Positions 7,589 through 16,398 are shown, counted from the first letter of the stretch. The stretch: 64,000 nucleotides of DNA from Luxibacter massiliensis (GCF_900604355.1 NZ_UWOE01000001.1:3348001-3412000), one strand, 5' to 3'. Numbers and translations: made by a program. The notes: generated by a model from the letters alone, not told the origin.

Positions 7589-10228
7589 TTAAATACAGTA
7601 CCTAATTTCATAGACTCCCGATCCTGCCTGTGCCTTCCATCCATCTTTGGTATTTTCAAAAGAAAGGCCTCCTGAGTCTACTATTTTAAGGGCGCCATAG
7701 GGACATATCTCTGCCTTTGTATTACAGGGGATCCCTACTCTCAGAGTCACCTCGCCATCCTTTACTTTCCATTGCGAACATATCCTTCCATACACACTCT
7801 CATATCCACATTTTACGTACTCAAGGCCGCCGCCAACATGGGGCGTCACCGTAAATTCTTTAAATCCCGGCGCGTCCTCTTTTACCTCAATCCCGGCAGC
7901 AACACGATACAGCCAGTCCGCCACAGCGCCATAAGCATAATGGTTGAAGGAATTCATGTCTGCACTCCACATTGTCCCATCCGGTTTTTTCCCATCCCAA
8001 TGCTCCCATACTGTTGTAGCTCCTTGTTTTACCTGATACAGCCAGGAGGGGAAATCCTCCTTCAAAAGTAACTCATACGCCTCTTTTGTGTGGCCATTCT
8101 GGCTTAGGGCATGGCAGAAATATGGGGTTCCCACAAATCCAGTCACAAGATGCCCGTTTTCTTTATGCAGCAGCCTTATAAGATCTTCTGTTACATTCTC
8201 TTTATATCCTTCCGGCACAAGATCAAAATATAGAGATACGATCTGTGCTGTCTGTGTCTGTACATTCATCCTTCCATTTTCAAAAAATGTATCCTGGTAG
8301 GTTCCTTTGATATCCTCATATAATCTGCAGTATTCTTCTGCGTCCTTTTGCTCCCCTATTACTCCTGCCATCTTTGCAAGCAGTCCTGTAGAATAAGCAT
8401 AATATGCAGTACAGGTAAGATCATTGGGCGTTGCGCCAAAGTAGCTGCCCTCCTCAGCATCCAGTGCCACCCAGTCGCCAAACTGAAGCTTATAGTTCCA
8501 AATATTTCCCCTTGAATGCTCTCTCATAAAATGTACCCACTTCTTCATGCTTTGGTACTGTTCCCTGATGACTGTTTTATCCCCATACATTAAATACAAG
8601 GTCCAAGGCATAATGATATCCACATCTGCCCATGCAGCCGCTGAATGCTCCCCATCTTTCATCAATCTGTCCTGAGAGGCCTTTCCTATCAGAATATCTG
8701 GTACTACATGGGGCACTCCCCCTTCTGGAGTCTGATCTTTTGCAACATCTACCAGCCATTTTCTATAAAATGTATATGTATCCATCAGATACGTAGCCGT
8801 GCGGCAAAATATTTGTGCATCCCCCGTCCATCCCAGCCGCTCATCTCTCTGGGGACAGTCTGTAGGCACATCCAGAAAATTGCCCTTCATGCCCCACAGA
8901 ATATTGTGATGAAGCTGATTGATATCTCTGTTGGAACACTGGAAGCTGCCTGCGGCAGCCATATCTGAATGTACGGCGTAGGCCGTAAAATTCTCTTTTT
9001 TAAGTTCTCCTGGATAAGATGTCACCTTTGCATATTGAAAACCCTGAAAAGAAAAATTTTCATGGAAGGTAATTTCTTGTTCGTTCCCACAAATATAAAC
9101 GACAGTCTGCTTTGCGGAACGTAGATTATCCAAGTATACATTCCCATGGGCATCCAATGTCTCAAAACAATTCAATTCAACCTTGTCTCCAGGTTTTCCT
9201 TTTACAGAAAACGTTATCCACCCTGTCATATTCTGCCCAAAATCCAGCACTGTATCTCCCTGTGGAGTCACAAATATTTGTTTTGCCGGTACTTCTGTAA
9301 CCTGGCGGACCCTGCATCCGCTCTGTGCCTCCATAACTGAGGTATCAAACACCACTTCCGACACACTGGCCCAATCCTTGTCCTGGCAGCCGTTTTCATT
9401 CCATCCTTTAATCTCAAGCCTGGCATCATATATTTCACCATCATAAATTTCAGAAAACAGTATGGGGCCATATGTACCTTTCCATCGGCTGTCAGTACAG
9501 ATTGTATCATGGCTTCCGTCATCATATTCCACCTCTATCTGGCAGGAGAATGCCGCCTGCTTTCCATAATGGCCGCGCATTCTGACAAAACCCATATCCC
9601 CCTTATACCAACCTGCGCCAACCATCGCACCCAGTGTATTCTTTCCCTCTCTAAGATGTGCAGTCACATCATATACTTGGTATAAAAGATGTTTATTATA
9701 AGAAGTCCAGCCTGGGGTAAACTCATCTTCGCCGATCTTATTTCCATTAATATAGAAGTGATACAAACCCAGAGCCGTAGTATAGGCATATGCCGCCCTT
9801 ATCCTCTTTGGGGTTTCTATTTCCAGTCTCAAATAAGAACCCCTGCTCTCCCCGCTGTCCGATTCCTTTTCAATAGTAATAAACGCCCCTTTCCACTTCT
9901 CTTCTCTAAGAGCCGTAACAAAACTGGCCTGCTCCCATTCTGTCACTCCTGCCGTAGTGTCTGCTTTCACACGGATATAATATCTTTTAGACGGCTTTAG
10001 TCCCCTGTCAATATCTGCCCCGCCTATATGTGTAGACTCCTCATGGCACTCCTGCCTGCACTCATAGGCCAGAGTAACGAAGTCTGTATCTTCTGCAACC
10101 TGAAGTTCAAATCCTTTCTGATACACATTCATTTGATCTGATACAAGTTTCCACCCCACCTGCTCAAATTTTTCAATTCCCATAGGATTCACCTGATAAT
10201 TAATCAATATTTCTGCTATCTTTACCAT
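7589..10228 (-). CDS. GH78 alpha-L-rhamnosidase
   Basis: About 879 residues from ATG 10228, chosen for the AGAGGAAGG site just upstream; a longer reading to 10312 lacks one. The domain order fits GH78: N-terminal beta domains (INYQVNPMGIE start), a carbohydrate-binding rhamnosidase N domain with ALGLYHFYINGNKIGEDEFTP-like sequence, the (alpha/alpha)6 catalytic barrel, and a C-terminal beta domain. The hallmark DVPTDCPQRDERLGWTGDAQ lies around residues 450-470 and carries the acidic catalytic candidates. A second acidic motif (TTVWEHWDG) is downstream. No signal peptide is seen, so the enzyme acts in the cytosol on imported rhamnosides, releasing L-rhamnose. No rhamnose isomerase gene is adjacent. 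Confidence 0.95.
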   Translation of the reverse strand: MVKIAEILINYQVNPMGIEKFEQVGWKLVSDQMNVYQKGFELQVAEDTDFVTLAYECRQECHEESTHIGGADIDRGLKPSKRYYIRVKADTTAGVTEWEQASFVTALREEKWKGAFITIEKESDSGESRGSYLRLEIETPKRIRAAYAYTTALGLYHFYINGNKIGEDEFTPGWTSYNKHLLYQVYDVTAHLREGKNTLGAMVGAGWYKGDMGFVRMRGHYGKQAAFSCQIEVEYDDGSHDTICTDSRWKGTYGPILFSEIYDGEIYDARLEIKGWNENGCQDKDWASVSEVVFDTSVMEAQSGCRVRQVTEVPAKQIFVTPQGDTVLDFGQNMTGWITFSVKGKPGDKVELNCFETLDAHGNVYLDNLRSAKQTVVYICGNEQEITFHENFSFQGFQYAKVTSYPGELKKENFTAYAVHSDMAAAGSFQCSNRDINQLHHNILWGMKGNFLDVPTDCPQRDERLGWTGDAQIFCRTATYLMDTYTFYRKWLVDVAKDQTPEGGVPHVVPDILIGKASQDRLMKDGEHSAAAWADVDIIMPWTLYLMYGDKTVIREQYQSMKKWVHFMREHSRGNIWNYKLQFGDWVALDAEEGSYFGATPNDLTCTAYYAYSTGLLAKMAGVIGEQKDAEEYCRLYEDIKGTYQDTFFENGRMNVQTQTAQIVSLYFDLVPEGYKENVTEDLIRLLHKENGHLVTGFVGTPYFCHALSQNGHTKEAYELLLKEDFPSWLYQVKQGATTVWEHWDGKKPDGTMWSADMNSFNHYAYGAVADWLYRVAAGIEVKEDAPGFKEFTVTPHVGGGLEYVKCGYESVYGRICSQWKVKDGEVTLRVGIPCNTKAEICPYGALKIVDSGGLSFENTKDGWKAQAGSGVYEIRYCI

Positions 10229-10280
10229 TAACCTTCCTCTCTTTCTGAAACATATCCCTTTATTGCTAAAATAGCATAAT

Positions 10281-10517
10281 CTAACAGACAGTGGGATAGA
10301 ATATTGCGTCATATTTATGGATTATCCAGTTATTTGCGCCCAGAAATCCCCCATGCCCTCCCAGAAGGATGGACTCTGAAGCGCCCAGCCATATATTGAG
10401 GTTAGATTCTGCTGAGCCAAAAAATATACCAGCCAAAGAACATGCAGTAATTACACATTCTATAGCTGGTATAATATTTGGATATTTCCAATCTTTTAAC
10501 TTATATCCGAAGGACAT
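10281..10517 (-). pseudogene. Possible remnant of a DapA-family lyase gene
   Basis: A 78-codon open frame upstream of the rhamnosidase, running in the same direction. Part of it (GYKLKDWKYPNI, then GIFFGSAESNLNIWLG and ESILLGGHGGFLGANN) resembles the region of DapA-family lyases from the Schiff-base lysine strand (GIKDSS) to the G-D-GGISG-AN segment, about residues 160-240. Start context is poor and the flanking parts of such a gene are missing. I take it as a decayed fragment with low confidence; it could be a chance frame. The full-length DapA relative at 20959-21837 is not a close match. Confidence 0.3.
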
Positions 10518-10576
10518 GGATTATGGTATATGGCCCGGCGATGTCTAATTGCCTGCCACAAAAACGACACTTCATA

Positions 10577-10626
10577 AGTATAAAGGGGTCTGTCCCTTTT
10601 GCAAAAGGGACAGACCCCTTTATACT
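10577..10626. repeat. Perfect 50 bp palindrome, REP-like family copy 1
   Basis: Two perfect 25-base arms meet without a loop. The core unit is AAAGGGGTCTGTCCCTTTTG, facing its inverse. It starts three bases past the DUF169 stop codon, so it could also end transcription, although a terminator alone need not be this symmetric. Related copies lie at 49384, 51503, 53337 and 56166, and a RAYT transposase gene is in the same window. Confidence 0.9.
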
Positions 10627-10629
10627 TTC

Positions 10630-11373
10630 TTAATAATTGGGCTGTGTTGCTACAACTCCCTCTGTAATTGTCTCGAACAATTCAAACGGAATACCCACCG
10701 CCATATCCTCAGGACTCCACTTACACAGCATTCTGGTACTGGGGCATAGTACACTGACATTCATCTCACCTGTCAGATAAGGAGAGGCAGTCAGTTCAGA
10801 GCACATTCCCTGCATGGCGCCCATGTCGATCTGCGGCTTTCTCCCTGTCCGGTATTCATATCCTTGTATAAGCCGCATAGACTGTAGTGCATTTGTCAGA
10901 ATTATTATAATATCTGGCACCTGGGTACAATCCTTCAGGGGCACGATTGCAATTCCATATGTAGACACTGGCATACGGTGGAGGCTTTTTATGGAAGAGC
11001 GCATTCGCCTTGCCACAGCCACAGAGGAATATAATTTATAAGAAAAATACTCCTCTCCACTCTCAATTTTTTCTGTACTTGGCTCCAGAGCCAGGGCAGT
11101 GGTACCACCGTCACACTTGTGATGTTCCAGCCTGCTCTTCAGGCTTTTCCCCTGAAACCCTTGTTTGACCATTACACAATAGGGCATGGCAGCTTTCGTT
11201 TCCTCCACAGGATATTTGTCATATTCCTCCCTGGTGAACAGAAAAGTAATCCCCACGGGTTCCCTTTCCAACTCCAGTATATCCTTCAGAGTCTCTATAC
11301 ACCCCCCGATCCGCTCCCTGGGGTACTCCTCATGGGGAAGCCCATACTCAATATTAGAATGCTTAAACGGCAT
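10630..11373 (-). CDS. DUF169 domain protein
   Basis: 247 residues matching the DUF169 (COG2043) pattern: an N-terminal EPVGITFLFTREEYDKYP segment, Cys residues in MPYCVMVKQG and HHKCDGGTTALAL, and a C-terminal SCP-like SPYLTGEMNVSVLCPSTRMLCKW region. No enzymatic activity is firmly established for this family. A good AAGGAGG site precedes the ATG. It begins 12 bases after the EcfT gene, so it is the last gene of the ECF importer operon. Its role might be linked to the imported cofactor or precursor; that is inference from position only. Confidence 0.85.
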   Translation of the reverse strand: MPFKHSNIEYGLPHEEYPRERIGGCIETLKDILELEREPVGITFLFTREEYDKYPVEETKAAMPYCVMVKQGFQGKSLKSRLEHHKCDGGTTALALEPSTEKIESGEEYFSYKLYSSVAVARRMRSSIKSLHRMPVSTYGIAIVPLKDCTQVPDIIIILTNALQSMRLIQGYEYRTGRKPQIDMGAMQGMCSELTASPYLTGEMNVSVLCPSTRMLCKWSPEDMAVGIPFELFETITEGVVATQPNY

Positions 11374-11385
11374 AGTATTCCTCCT

Positions 11386-12192
11386 TTATCGTGCAAATGC
11401 AAAACTAAAATGAAATAAGTTAAATTTGACCAGGAACAGGACAAGCAATCCATATAGTAAAAAAACAACTGCCAGGAAGAGCCAGTCTGACCTGTCTGTA
11501 CCTATTCTGACATAAAAGCTCCGATTCGCCTGCCTGCCAAGCCCCCTGCTCTCCATTGCGCAGGCTACCCGTTCTCCCCGTCTTGCCGCTGTGCTGATTA
11601 ACGGCAGCAAAACCCTGAAAGGCGATGTAAACCTGGAAAACAGATTTTTATTCCATGGGATCCCCCTGATCTCCTGGGCCAGATGAATGCTGTCAACCTG
11701 TGCCTGCAGTTCTGGCAGAAACCGGTATGCAGCCAACGCAGCATACCCATGGACAACCGATACCTTACACTGCATAATCAGGCTCAATACCAGATCCCGG
11801 GGCCTGGTCGTCAAAACAAACCCCATGGAAAGTGTAACCAATGTCAATATCCTGAATCCCAGGGAAAATACATGGATCAAATCCCGCCTGCTCCAGGCAA
11901 AAATCCAGAAAGACCATACAGCATCTGTCTCCTCTCCCAGTCCTCTCAATATTAACATAGAAAACATAAATATGATACTGACAGTAATAAAAATCAGCAG
12001 GCGCCTCAACAGATTTTTCATAGGAATTTTCCCGCCAATCCAAATTGTCATAAACGAAATCAGAAATGTGGCTATGGGCAGGACTGGGAAATATGAAAGG
12101 CTTACAATAACGGTCAGTACCAAAATTATCCCCAGCTTAATGATAGGGTTTCTTCTATGTAAGTAAGAATCATGTTCCATATATGCAAACAT
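11386..12192 (-). CDS. ecfT: ECF transporter T component
   Basis: 268 residues with about five membrane helices (four N-terminal, one at the extreme C-terminus). The conserved cytoplasmic coupling-helix region is visible near 140-225, including the ARRGERVACAMESRGLG segment, the A-R-G signature that contacts the ATPases. It is equivalent to YkoC. The gene starts a base or two after the ATPase gene ends, with an AGGAGGAGG site inside that gene's end. It couples ATP hydrolysis to the S component YkoE. Confidence 0.92.
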   Translation of the reverse strand: MFAYMEHDSYLHRRNPIIKLGIILVLTVIVSLSYFPVLPIATFLISFMTIWIGGKIPMKNLLRRLLIFITVSIIFMFSMLILRGLGEETDAVWSFWIFAWSRRDLIHVFSLGFRILTLVTLSMGFVLTTRPRDLVLSLIMQCKVSVVHGYAALAAYRFLPELQAQVDSIHLAQEIRGIPWNKNLFSRFTSPFRVLLPLISTAARRGERVACAMESRGLGRQANRSFYVRIGTDRSDWLFLAVVFLLYGLLVLFLVKFNLFHFSFAFAR

Positions 12193-12193
12193 C

Positions 12194-13771
12194 TTATGTA
12201 ACCTCCTCCTGCTTTAGAGAGTGATTAGCAAAATATTTCTCAGCAGAACCATCAAAAGCAATTTTCCCATCCTTTAGCTCAACAACTCTGTCCGCGTATT
12301 CTGCCGTCAGGGCCAAGTCGTGGGTAATCATAACAATTGTTGTGCCGCCTTCATTGAGCCTTTTCATATCCTTCATCAGCTCATGCCTGTTTTCAAAGTC
12401 CTGCCCGTATGTAGGTTCGTCCAGAAACAATATCTGCTGCTCTGTCAAAAGCATAGCGGCTACACTCAGCCGCCTCTTCTGCCCCTGGCTCAATATAAAG
12501 GGACTTTTCTCTCTCTCAGCCTCCAAGTGGAATAACTCCAGCATGTCAGTTACCCTTTTCTCTTTTTCGAAAGAGCTGATTTTTTCCTTTTTCAGGCTGA
12601 ACATCATTTCTTCCTGCACAGAATTGGTCACAAACTGGTTCTCTGGGTTCTGGAACACCAGGCCCATCCTATGATACAGTTCCCTCTTCCTGTATTTCTC
12701 CACCGGTTTCCCCGCCAATAGAATACTGCCCTCTTCCTGTCTGTTAATCTGAAAAATCAGCCTCAGGAGTGTCGACTTGCCAGCGCCATTTTCGCCTAGC
12801 ACGGCAATAAAATCTTGTTTTCGAATCGTTAAGTCTACCCCATTTAAAATCTGCTTTGGTCCTGCCTGCTGTCTGCCGCCCGTTCCTGGATATGCAAACC
12901 TGACCCCCTGTAGTTCCAGAATGGGAGTTCCCGCCCCAGCCTTGTATTCTGCCTGGAATTTTTCTGGGGCCTTCAAGGTATCCGCACTCCCCCCTACTCT
13001 CTTTACAGAGTCTGCATAGTTCTTCAGCCTGCCAAATATAGTTTGGATCTCGCCGGGAGTACTCCCTGTTACAATTTCCTTTTGCCTATTGATCCAAAAC
13101 ATAAAATCCACTTCGTCCAAAATCTCTTCCAGATTATGCTCTACAAGAATAATTGTTTTATTTTTCTCCCTGGCCAGCCTGGTAATAAGCAGCAATATCT
13201 CCTTTCTGCTCTGGGGATCCAAGTTCGCAGTGGGTTCGTCTAAAAGCAGTATTTCTGGATCCATAACCAATATAGAAGCAATTGCTATTTTCTGTTTCTG
13301 CCCGCCGGACAGGCTATTCAAATCATACGCCTCATATCCGCCCATGCCTACATATTCCAGCACCTGCCGTATACGTTTTTTCATGTCATCCTGCGTAAAG
13401 CATAGGTTTTCCATTCCAAATGCCAGCTCCTCTTCTACTGTAAATGTACAAAACTGGCTTTCCGGATTCTGCATCACCAGTCCTATTTGAGCACACCGAT
13501 ATTTTGGAAGCTGGGTGGTAATGTCTTTTCCTTTATACAAAATGCGGCCCTTCATATCCCCCTCTGTCATGTGAGGGATAATTCCGTTGAGTAAATACAG
13601 AATTGAACTTTTACCACAGCCGCTTTCCCCTGCAATTGCATGTATCATGCCTTGAAAAAATTGCAGGGAAAGTCCTTTCCACACACAGTCTGCCTCACCC
13701 TCATAGAGAAATGACCCATCCTGTATCTCCAAAATGGCATTTCCTTTCTGGCTTCCTAATTCTTTGCACAT
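12194..13771 (-). CDS. Fused two-domain ECF transporter ATPase (YkoD type)
   Basis: 525 residues holding two complete ABC ATPase domains in one chain. The first (about 10-240) has Walker A GESGCGKSS, signature LSGGQKQKIAIA and Walker B ILLLDEPTANLDP. The second (about 280-515) has GENGAGKST, LSQGQKRRLSVA and ILFLDEPTYGQD. Fusion of the two ECF ATPases is the arrangement seen in YkoD-type systems. The start overlaps the end of the S-component gene by 16 bases, which suggests tight coupling. Energises import of the YkoE ligand. Confidence 0.93.
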   Translation of the reverse strand: MCKELGSQKGNAILEIQDGSFLYEGEADCVWKGLSLQFFQGMIHAIAGESGCGKSSILYLLNGIIPHMTEGDMKGRILYKGKDITTQLPKYRCAQIGLVMQNPESQFCTFTVEEELAFGMENLCFTQDDMKKRIRQVLEYVGMGGYEAYDLNSLSGGQKQKIAIASILVMDPEILLLDEPTANLDPQSRKEILLLITRLAREKNKTIILVEHNLEEILDEVDFMFWINRQKEIVTGSTPGEIQTIFGRLKNYADSVKRVGGSADTLKAPEKFQAEYKAGAGTPILELQGVRFAYPGTGGRQQAGPKQILNGVDLTIRKQDFIAVLGENGAGKSTLLRLIFQINRQEEGSILLAGKPVEKYRKRELYHRMGLVFQNPENQFVTNSVQEEMMFSLKKEKISSFEKEKRVTDMLELFHLEAEREKSPFILSQGQKRRLSVAAMLLTEQQILFLDEPTYGQDFENRHELMKDMKRLNEGGTTIVMITHDLALTAEYADRVVELKDGKIAFDGSAEKYFANHSLKQEEVT

Positions 13772-14316
13772 GCGAATCCCTTCAACACCCCTGTTTTCTT
13801 CACTGCGGCAGTGATGCCTTTCACCAGAAGTATCCCAATAACTGTTGCGCTCAGCAGACGGACAATAAGAATGCCTGTTACAATTTTGGCTCCATATGTA
13901 AGGGTGCCAAACACAAGCGCATCCCTTGAGAATACCAGCAATGCCCCCAGAATGGCCCCTGTTACCATGTTCTTTAAACTACCTTCATACTTTCCAAACA
14001 ATGCATAGCCTATCTCAATCCCTATGCCCTGGAGCACGCCTGCAAGCACCAGCTGTATGCCATAAGGACTGCCCAAAAGCAGGTTCACGCCTGCGGTCAC
14101 TAACGCCCCGTATACCGCAAAACCCGGCTTTCTTACAATATACATTGGCAGGGCTGCTGACAGCAGATAAATGCCAAATGTCAATTCCATAAACACGGTT
14201 CCCAGCAATGCAGACAGGGGCATATACGCATAGTCCATCAGTGTATAAAGAACACCGATCACCGCCCCTACCATTGCAATTACTACTACCTCTTTTGTTT
14301 TCCATTTTCTGTCCAT
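13756..14316 (-). CDS. ykoE: ECF transporter substrate-binding component, YkoE family
   Basis: 186 residues, almost all hydrophobic, with five to six helices. Start WKTKEVVVIAMVGAVIGVLY, internal YIVRKPG and LLGSPYGIQLVLAGVLQGIGIE, and the TGVLKG end match the YkoE family known for import of thiamine or its hydroxymethylpyrimidine precursor. Gene order S-A-T equals ykoE-D-C. In contrast to many ykoE operons I find no TPP riboswitch (no CTGAGA/CTGATC elements) upstream; a different structured leader is present. The substrate is therefore left open: thiamine precursor by family, but the regulation does not confirm it. Confidence 0.85.
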   Translation of the reverse strand: MDRKWKTKEVVVIAMVGAVIGVLYTLMDYAYMPLSALLGTVFMELTFGIYLLSAALPMYIVRKPGFAVYGALVTAGVNLLLGSPYGIQLVLAGVLQGIGIEIGYALFGKYEGSLKNMVTGAILGALLVFSRDALVFGTLTYGAKIVTGILIVRLLSATVIGILLVKGITAAVKKTGVLKGFACAKN

Positions 14317-14559
14317 TTTCTTTCTCCTCTCATCCTACCCCGTGCACAAAAGGCCGCATAGGCCAAAAATGGCTAAACCTAAAGGACTGCATCCTGTTTA
14401 AGCAGGATATGCCTATCGTACATATGCCATCATCATGTGCAGCCAGACTCCAAGACCTTTGGACTGCCTGGGCCACTGTGCATTAGGGTGAAATAGTTTG
14501 CCCCGGGGCCTCTTTTAATATGTGCCCTTGGGGGTCATAAACCCACGGCATTTATTATA
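14317..14559 (-). promoter_or_regulatory. Promoter and about 230 nt structured leader of the ykoE operon
   Basis: On the minus strand a TATAAT -10 lies at 14554-14559 with a TG extension-like context, predicting a start near 14547. The leader then holds several helices: the strong hairpin ATCCTG/CAGGAT at 14391-14408, enclosed by ATAGGC/GCCTAT (14358-14363 with 14411-14416), a CCAG-CCAA/TTGG-CTGG stem at 14443-14471, and a GCCCCGGGGC palindrome near 14500. TGCACA at 14343-14348, close to the ribosome site, can pair with TGTGCA at either 14436-14441 or 14477-14482, as expected of a switch. It matches no riboswitch class I can name. Function as a ligand sensor is inference. Confidence 0.5.
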
Positions 14560-14599
14560 TCACAGGCAAATAAATACTTTAAATTGAATATATCTATAA

Positions 14600-14640
14600 A
14601 TCCCCAACACTTATATAGTATATCTATAAGTGTTGGGGAT
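14600..14640. terminator. Hairpin downstream of the PepSY gene
   Basis: Perfect 16 bp inverted repeat starting ATCCCCAACACTTATA, with a nine-base loop, about 65 bases past the end of the first PepSY gene and before the YkoE promoter. The flanking tracts are only moderately T/A-rich (ATTTATAG on the minus side), so it is a probable but not classical terminator. The words TATCTATAA repeat on either side. Confidence 0.55.
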
Positions 14641-14704
14641 AAAAATATCTGCTTAATATTTTCTCAGCTTAATCCTCTAAATGTTAGCTGCCAGAGTCCG
14701 ACGC

Positions 14705-15343
14705 TTAATAAAGCAGCGACTCTTCAGACCACTCATTCATTGCTCCGGTCTCTGCATCCATCTCAAATTCATAAGACATATTTTCGAAAATAATCTCGCC
14801 TTCATAGCGGTAACGTCCATCATCCATATCTAATTTCATGCGCACATTTTTGTCTGATGCACCCGGGACTTTCTCAAGAACAGCCTGCCTGGCCGCATCC
14901 GGAGTGATACTTGTCTGTACTTTACTCCCGTCCACTTGCTCAGCCATATCAATATCCTCCTGATAGATACGTCCGTCTGCAGTTCCTATCTCATATTCAA
15001 AATCCTTTTGGGGAGTATATAACTCTACTTTGTACAAATCTCTCCCGTCATCAAACTCCTGCTTAACCGTCAGGGAAATCGTATCTGCCTCCGTTATACC
15101 TGCTTTATCTAATGCGATCTTCTTTGCCTCTTCTTCTGTAATTGCGGCATTCGTATTTGCGCCTCCTGCATCCGCGGATGACGCCCCCTGCCCGGCCTGG
15201 GATGCTGTATCTGCCGTCTGGTTTTGGTTATCCGCTTTAGAGGCCTGCTGGCTGTTTTGGGCACTGACCGGACTTTGGCACCCTGTTGCCAATACCATGG
15301 TGATGCATACTGCTGATAATACAATCATTGACTTTTTTCTCAT
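14705..15343 (-). CDS. PepSY-domain lipoprotein, two repeats
   Basis: 212 residues. Signal peptide MRKKSMIVLSAVCITMVLATGC gives a lipobox with Cys 22. A Gln/Ala-rich linker (about 25-65) is followed by two PepSY units (about 70-135 and 138-205), each starting with an ITEEEAKKIALDKAG- or TPDAARQAVLEKVPG-like helix and ending in an F-YEFEMDA-TG strand. PepSY proteins are extracytoplasmic and have been proposed to inhibit proteases; their role in this group is unknown. Same strand as two more PepSY genes upstream, but with spacers of 30-40 bases, compatible with one operon. Confidence 0.88.
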   Translation of the reverse strand: MRKKSMIVLSAVCITMVLATGCQSPVSAQNSQQASKADNQNQTADTASQAGQGASSADAGGANTNAAITEEEAKKIALDKAGITEADTISLTVKQEFDDGRDLYKVELYTPQKDFEYEIGTADGRIYQEDIDMAEQVDGSKVQTSITPDAARQAVLEKVPGASDKNVRMKLDMDDGRYRYEGEIIFENMSYEFEMDAETGAMNEWSEESLLY

Positions 15344-15382
15344 AATTATGATCCTCCCTTGTTTACTTTTAGTCCAGAATAT

Positions 15383-15685
15383 TTAATCTATTGGATATTG
15401 TCCTGTACCGCTCTCCAACTTAGTAATATTTCCAAATCCACTGACTTCAATCTCATACCACTGATTTCCGTTTGAAATAGTGAACTGATACTCATTCCAC
15501 AGGCCCTCACTCTCGATCTCCTGAGAAATAACTTCCCCGCCTCCTGTCTGGCTTAAAGCTGCCTGCCGCGCCTCTGCCGCATCCACCCGCATGGAAAGCA
15601 CTGCGACCAGTGCAACTATCAATATAACTGCCACACAGCCTATTGCTGCGCCAATCTTACCTTTTTTACTTAATTTTTTTAACAT
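15383..15685 (-). CDS. Small membrane-anchored PepSY protein
   Basis: 100 residues: basic N-terminus, one transmembrane helix (about 11-32), then a single degenerate PepSY unit with AEARQAALSQTGGGEV and WYEIEVSGFGNITKLE. No lipobox, so it stays as a signal-anchored membrane protein with the domain outside. Middle gene of the three-gene PepSY set. Confidence 0.78.
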   Translation of the reverse strand: MLKKLSKKGKIGAAIGCVAVILIVALVAVLSMRVDAAEARQAALSQTGGGEVISQEIESEGLWNEYQFTISNGNQWYEIEVSGFGNITKLESGTGQYPID

Positions 15686-15717
15686 GTCAGACTCCTCTTC
15701 TCTATTTAATTCCCTAT

Positions 15718-16314
15718 TTAAATTCGCTCTTCACTCCACTCGATAAGCGCCCCTGTATTCGCATCTATTTCGAACTCATATTCCACTCTGTCATAAATAA
15801 TATCGCCTTCGTAGATATACCAGCCATCATCGAAATCCAATTTAATTATAATATTCTGGTCTGTAGCCCCTGGAACACGGTCCAGCGCGATCTTTTTGGC
15901 CTCCTCCAGGCTGAGCTTTACCTGCTGTGAGTTTTCCCCGGCTTGTGCTGTACTGCCCTGACTTGCCGACTGGCTGTCTGCTGTCCCCGGGGAGCTGTTT
16001 TCCCGTCCCTTCTCTGCATGACTGCCCTCGGCCTGTATATTGCTGCTCTCCCCGGTATTTTGCCCTGGCTGGGAATCGCCGCCGGTTCCCTCCTGTCCCT
16101 GGCTGCCCTTCTCCAATTCAGCTATCTGCTGTTTAAGGCTGTCTATCTCTTTCTGCATATCCTCTATACTCTGGGAGCTCTGCTGCGTATCTTCCTGCCC
16201 GGACTGTGTACCTGCTGATGATTTGGCGTCTATATTTCTTATCCCACAGCCTGTCATATTTCCCATAATTACCACCGCCGCGGCTGCGGCTATAAACCGG
16301 CTCTTTGTCGTCAT
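15718..16314 (-). CDS. PepSY-domain lipoprotein with coiled coil
   Basis: 198 residues. The start MTTKSRFIAAAAAVVIMGNMTGC gives a lipobox Cys near 23. A heptad-rich helix (about 48-72, MQKEIDSLKQQIAELEKG) and a long Gly/Ser/Gln linker are followed by one C-terminal PepSY unit (about 130-196) ending FEIDANTGALIEWSEERI. The last part is close to the end of the 14705-15343 protein, so the two share recent ancestry. First gene of the set, preceded by AAAGGAGGG and by a direct-repeat operator. Confidence 0.87.
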   Translation of the reverse strand: MTTKSRFIAAAAAVVIMGNMTGCGIRNIDAKSSAGTQSGQEDTQQSSQSIEDMQKEIDSLKQQIAELEKGSQGQEGTGGDSQPGQNTGESSNIQAEGSHAEKGRENSSPGTADSQSASQGSTAQAGENSQQVKLSLEEAKKIALDRVPGATDQNIIIKLDFDDGWYIYEGDIIYDRVEYEFEIDANTGALIEWSEERI

Positions 16315-16365
16315 CCTTTCCCTCCTTTATCCTTCTGCTCTGTTAGTTATGTTTCTGATGATGTC

Positions 16366-16398
16366 AGTATATAGGGGAAAAATTAAAATAAGATTAAA
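16366..16398 (-). promoter_or_regulatory. Promoter with OmpR-family direct repeat before the PepSY genes
   Basis: On the minus strand TTTAAT-CTTAT-TTTAAT gives two hexamers with 11-base period, followed ten bases later by TATACT at 16366-16371 as a -10. Direct hexamers one helical turn apart at the -35 position are the usual activator site of OmpR/PhoB-family response regulators. The cognate regulator is not in this window. Confidence 0.5.

Noticed and set aside
10577..10626. Simple intrinsic terminator
   Set aside because: The same sequence recurs in four other places, including within operons, and is symmetric over 50 bases; a repeat family explains it better, though it may also terminate.
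14317..14559. TPP or cobalamin riboswitch before ykoE
   Set aside because: No CTGAGA or CTGATC-type thi-box. A GCCACTG word occurs but on the wrong strand for the operon, and the other cobalamin elements are absent.
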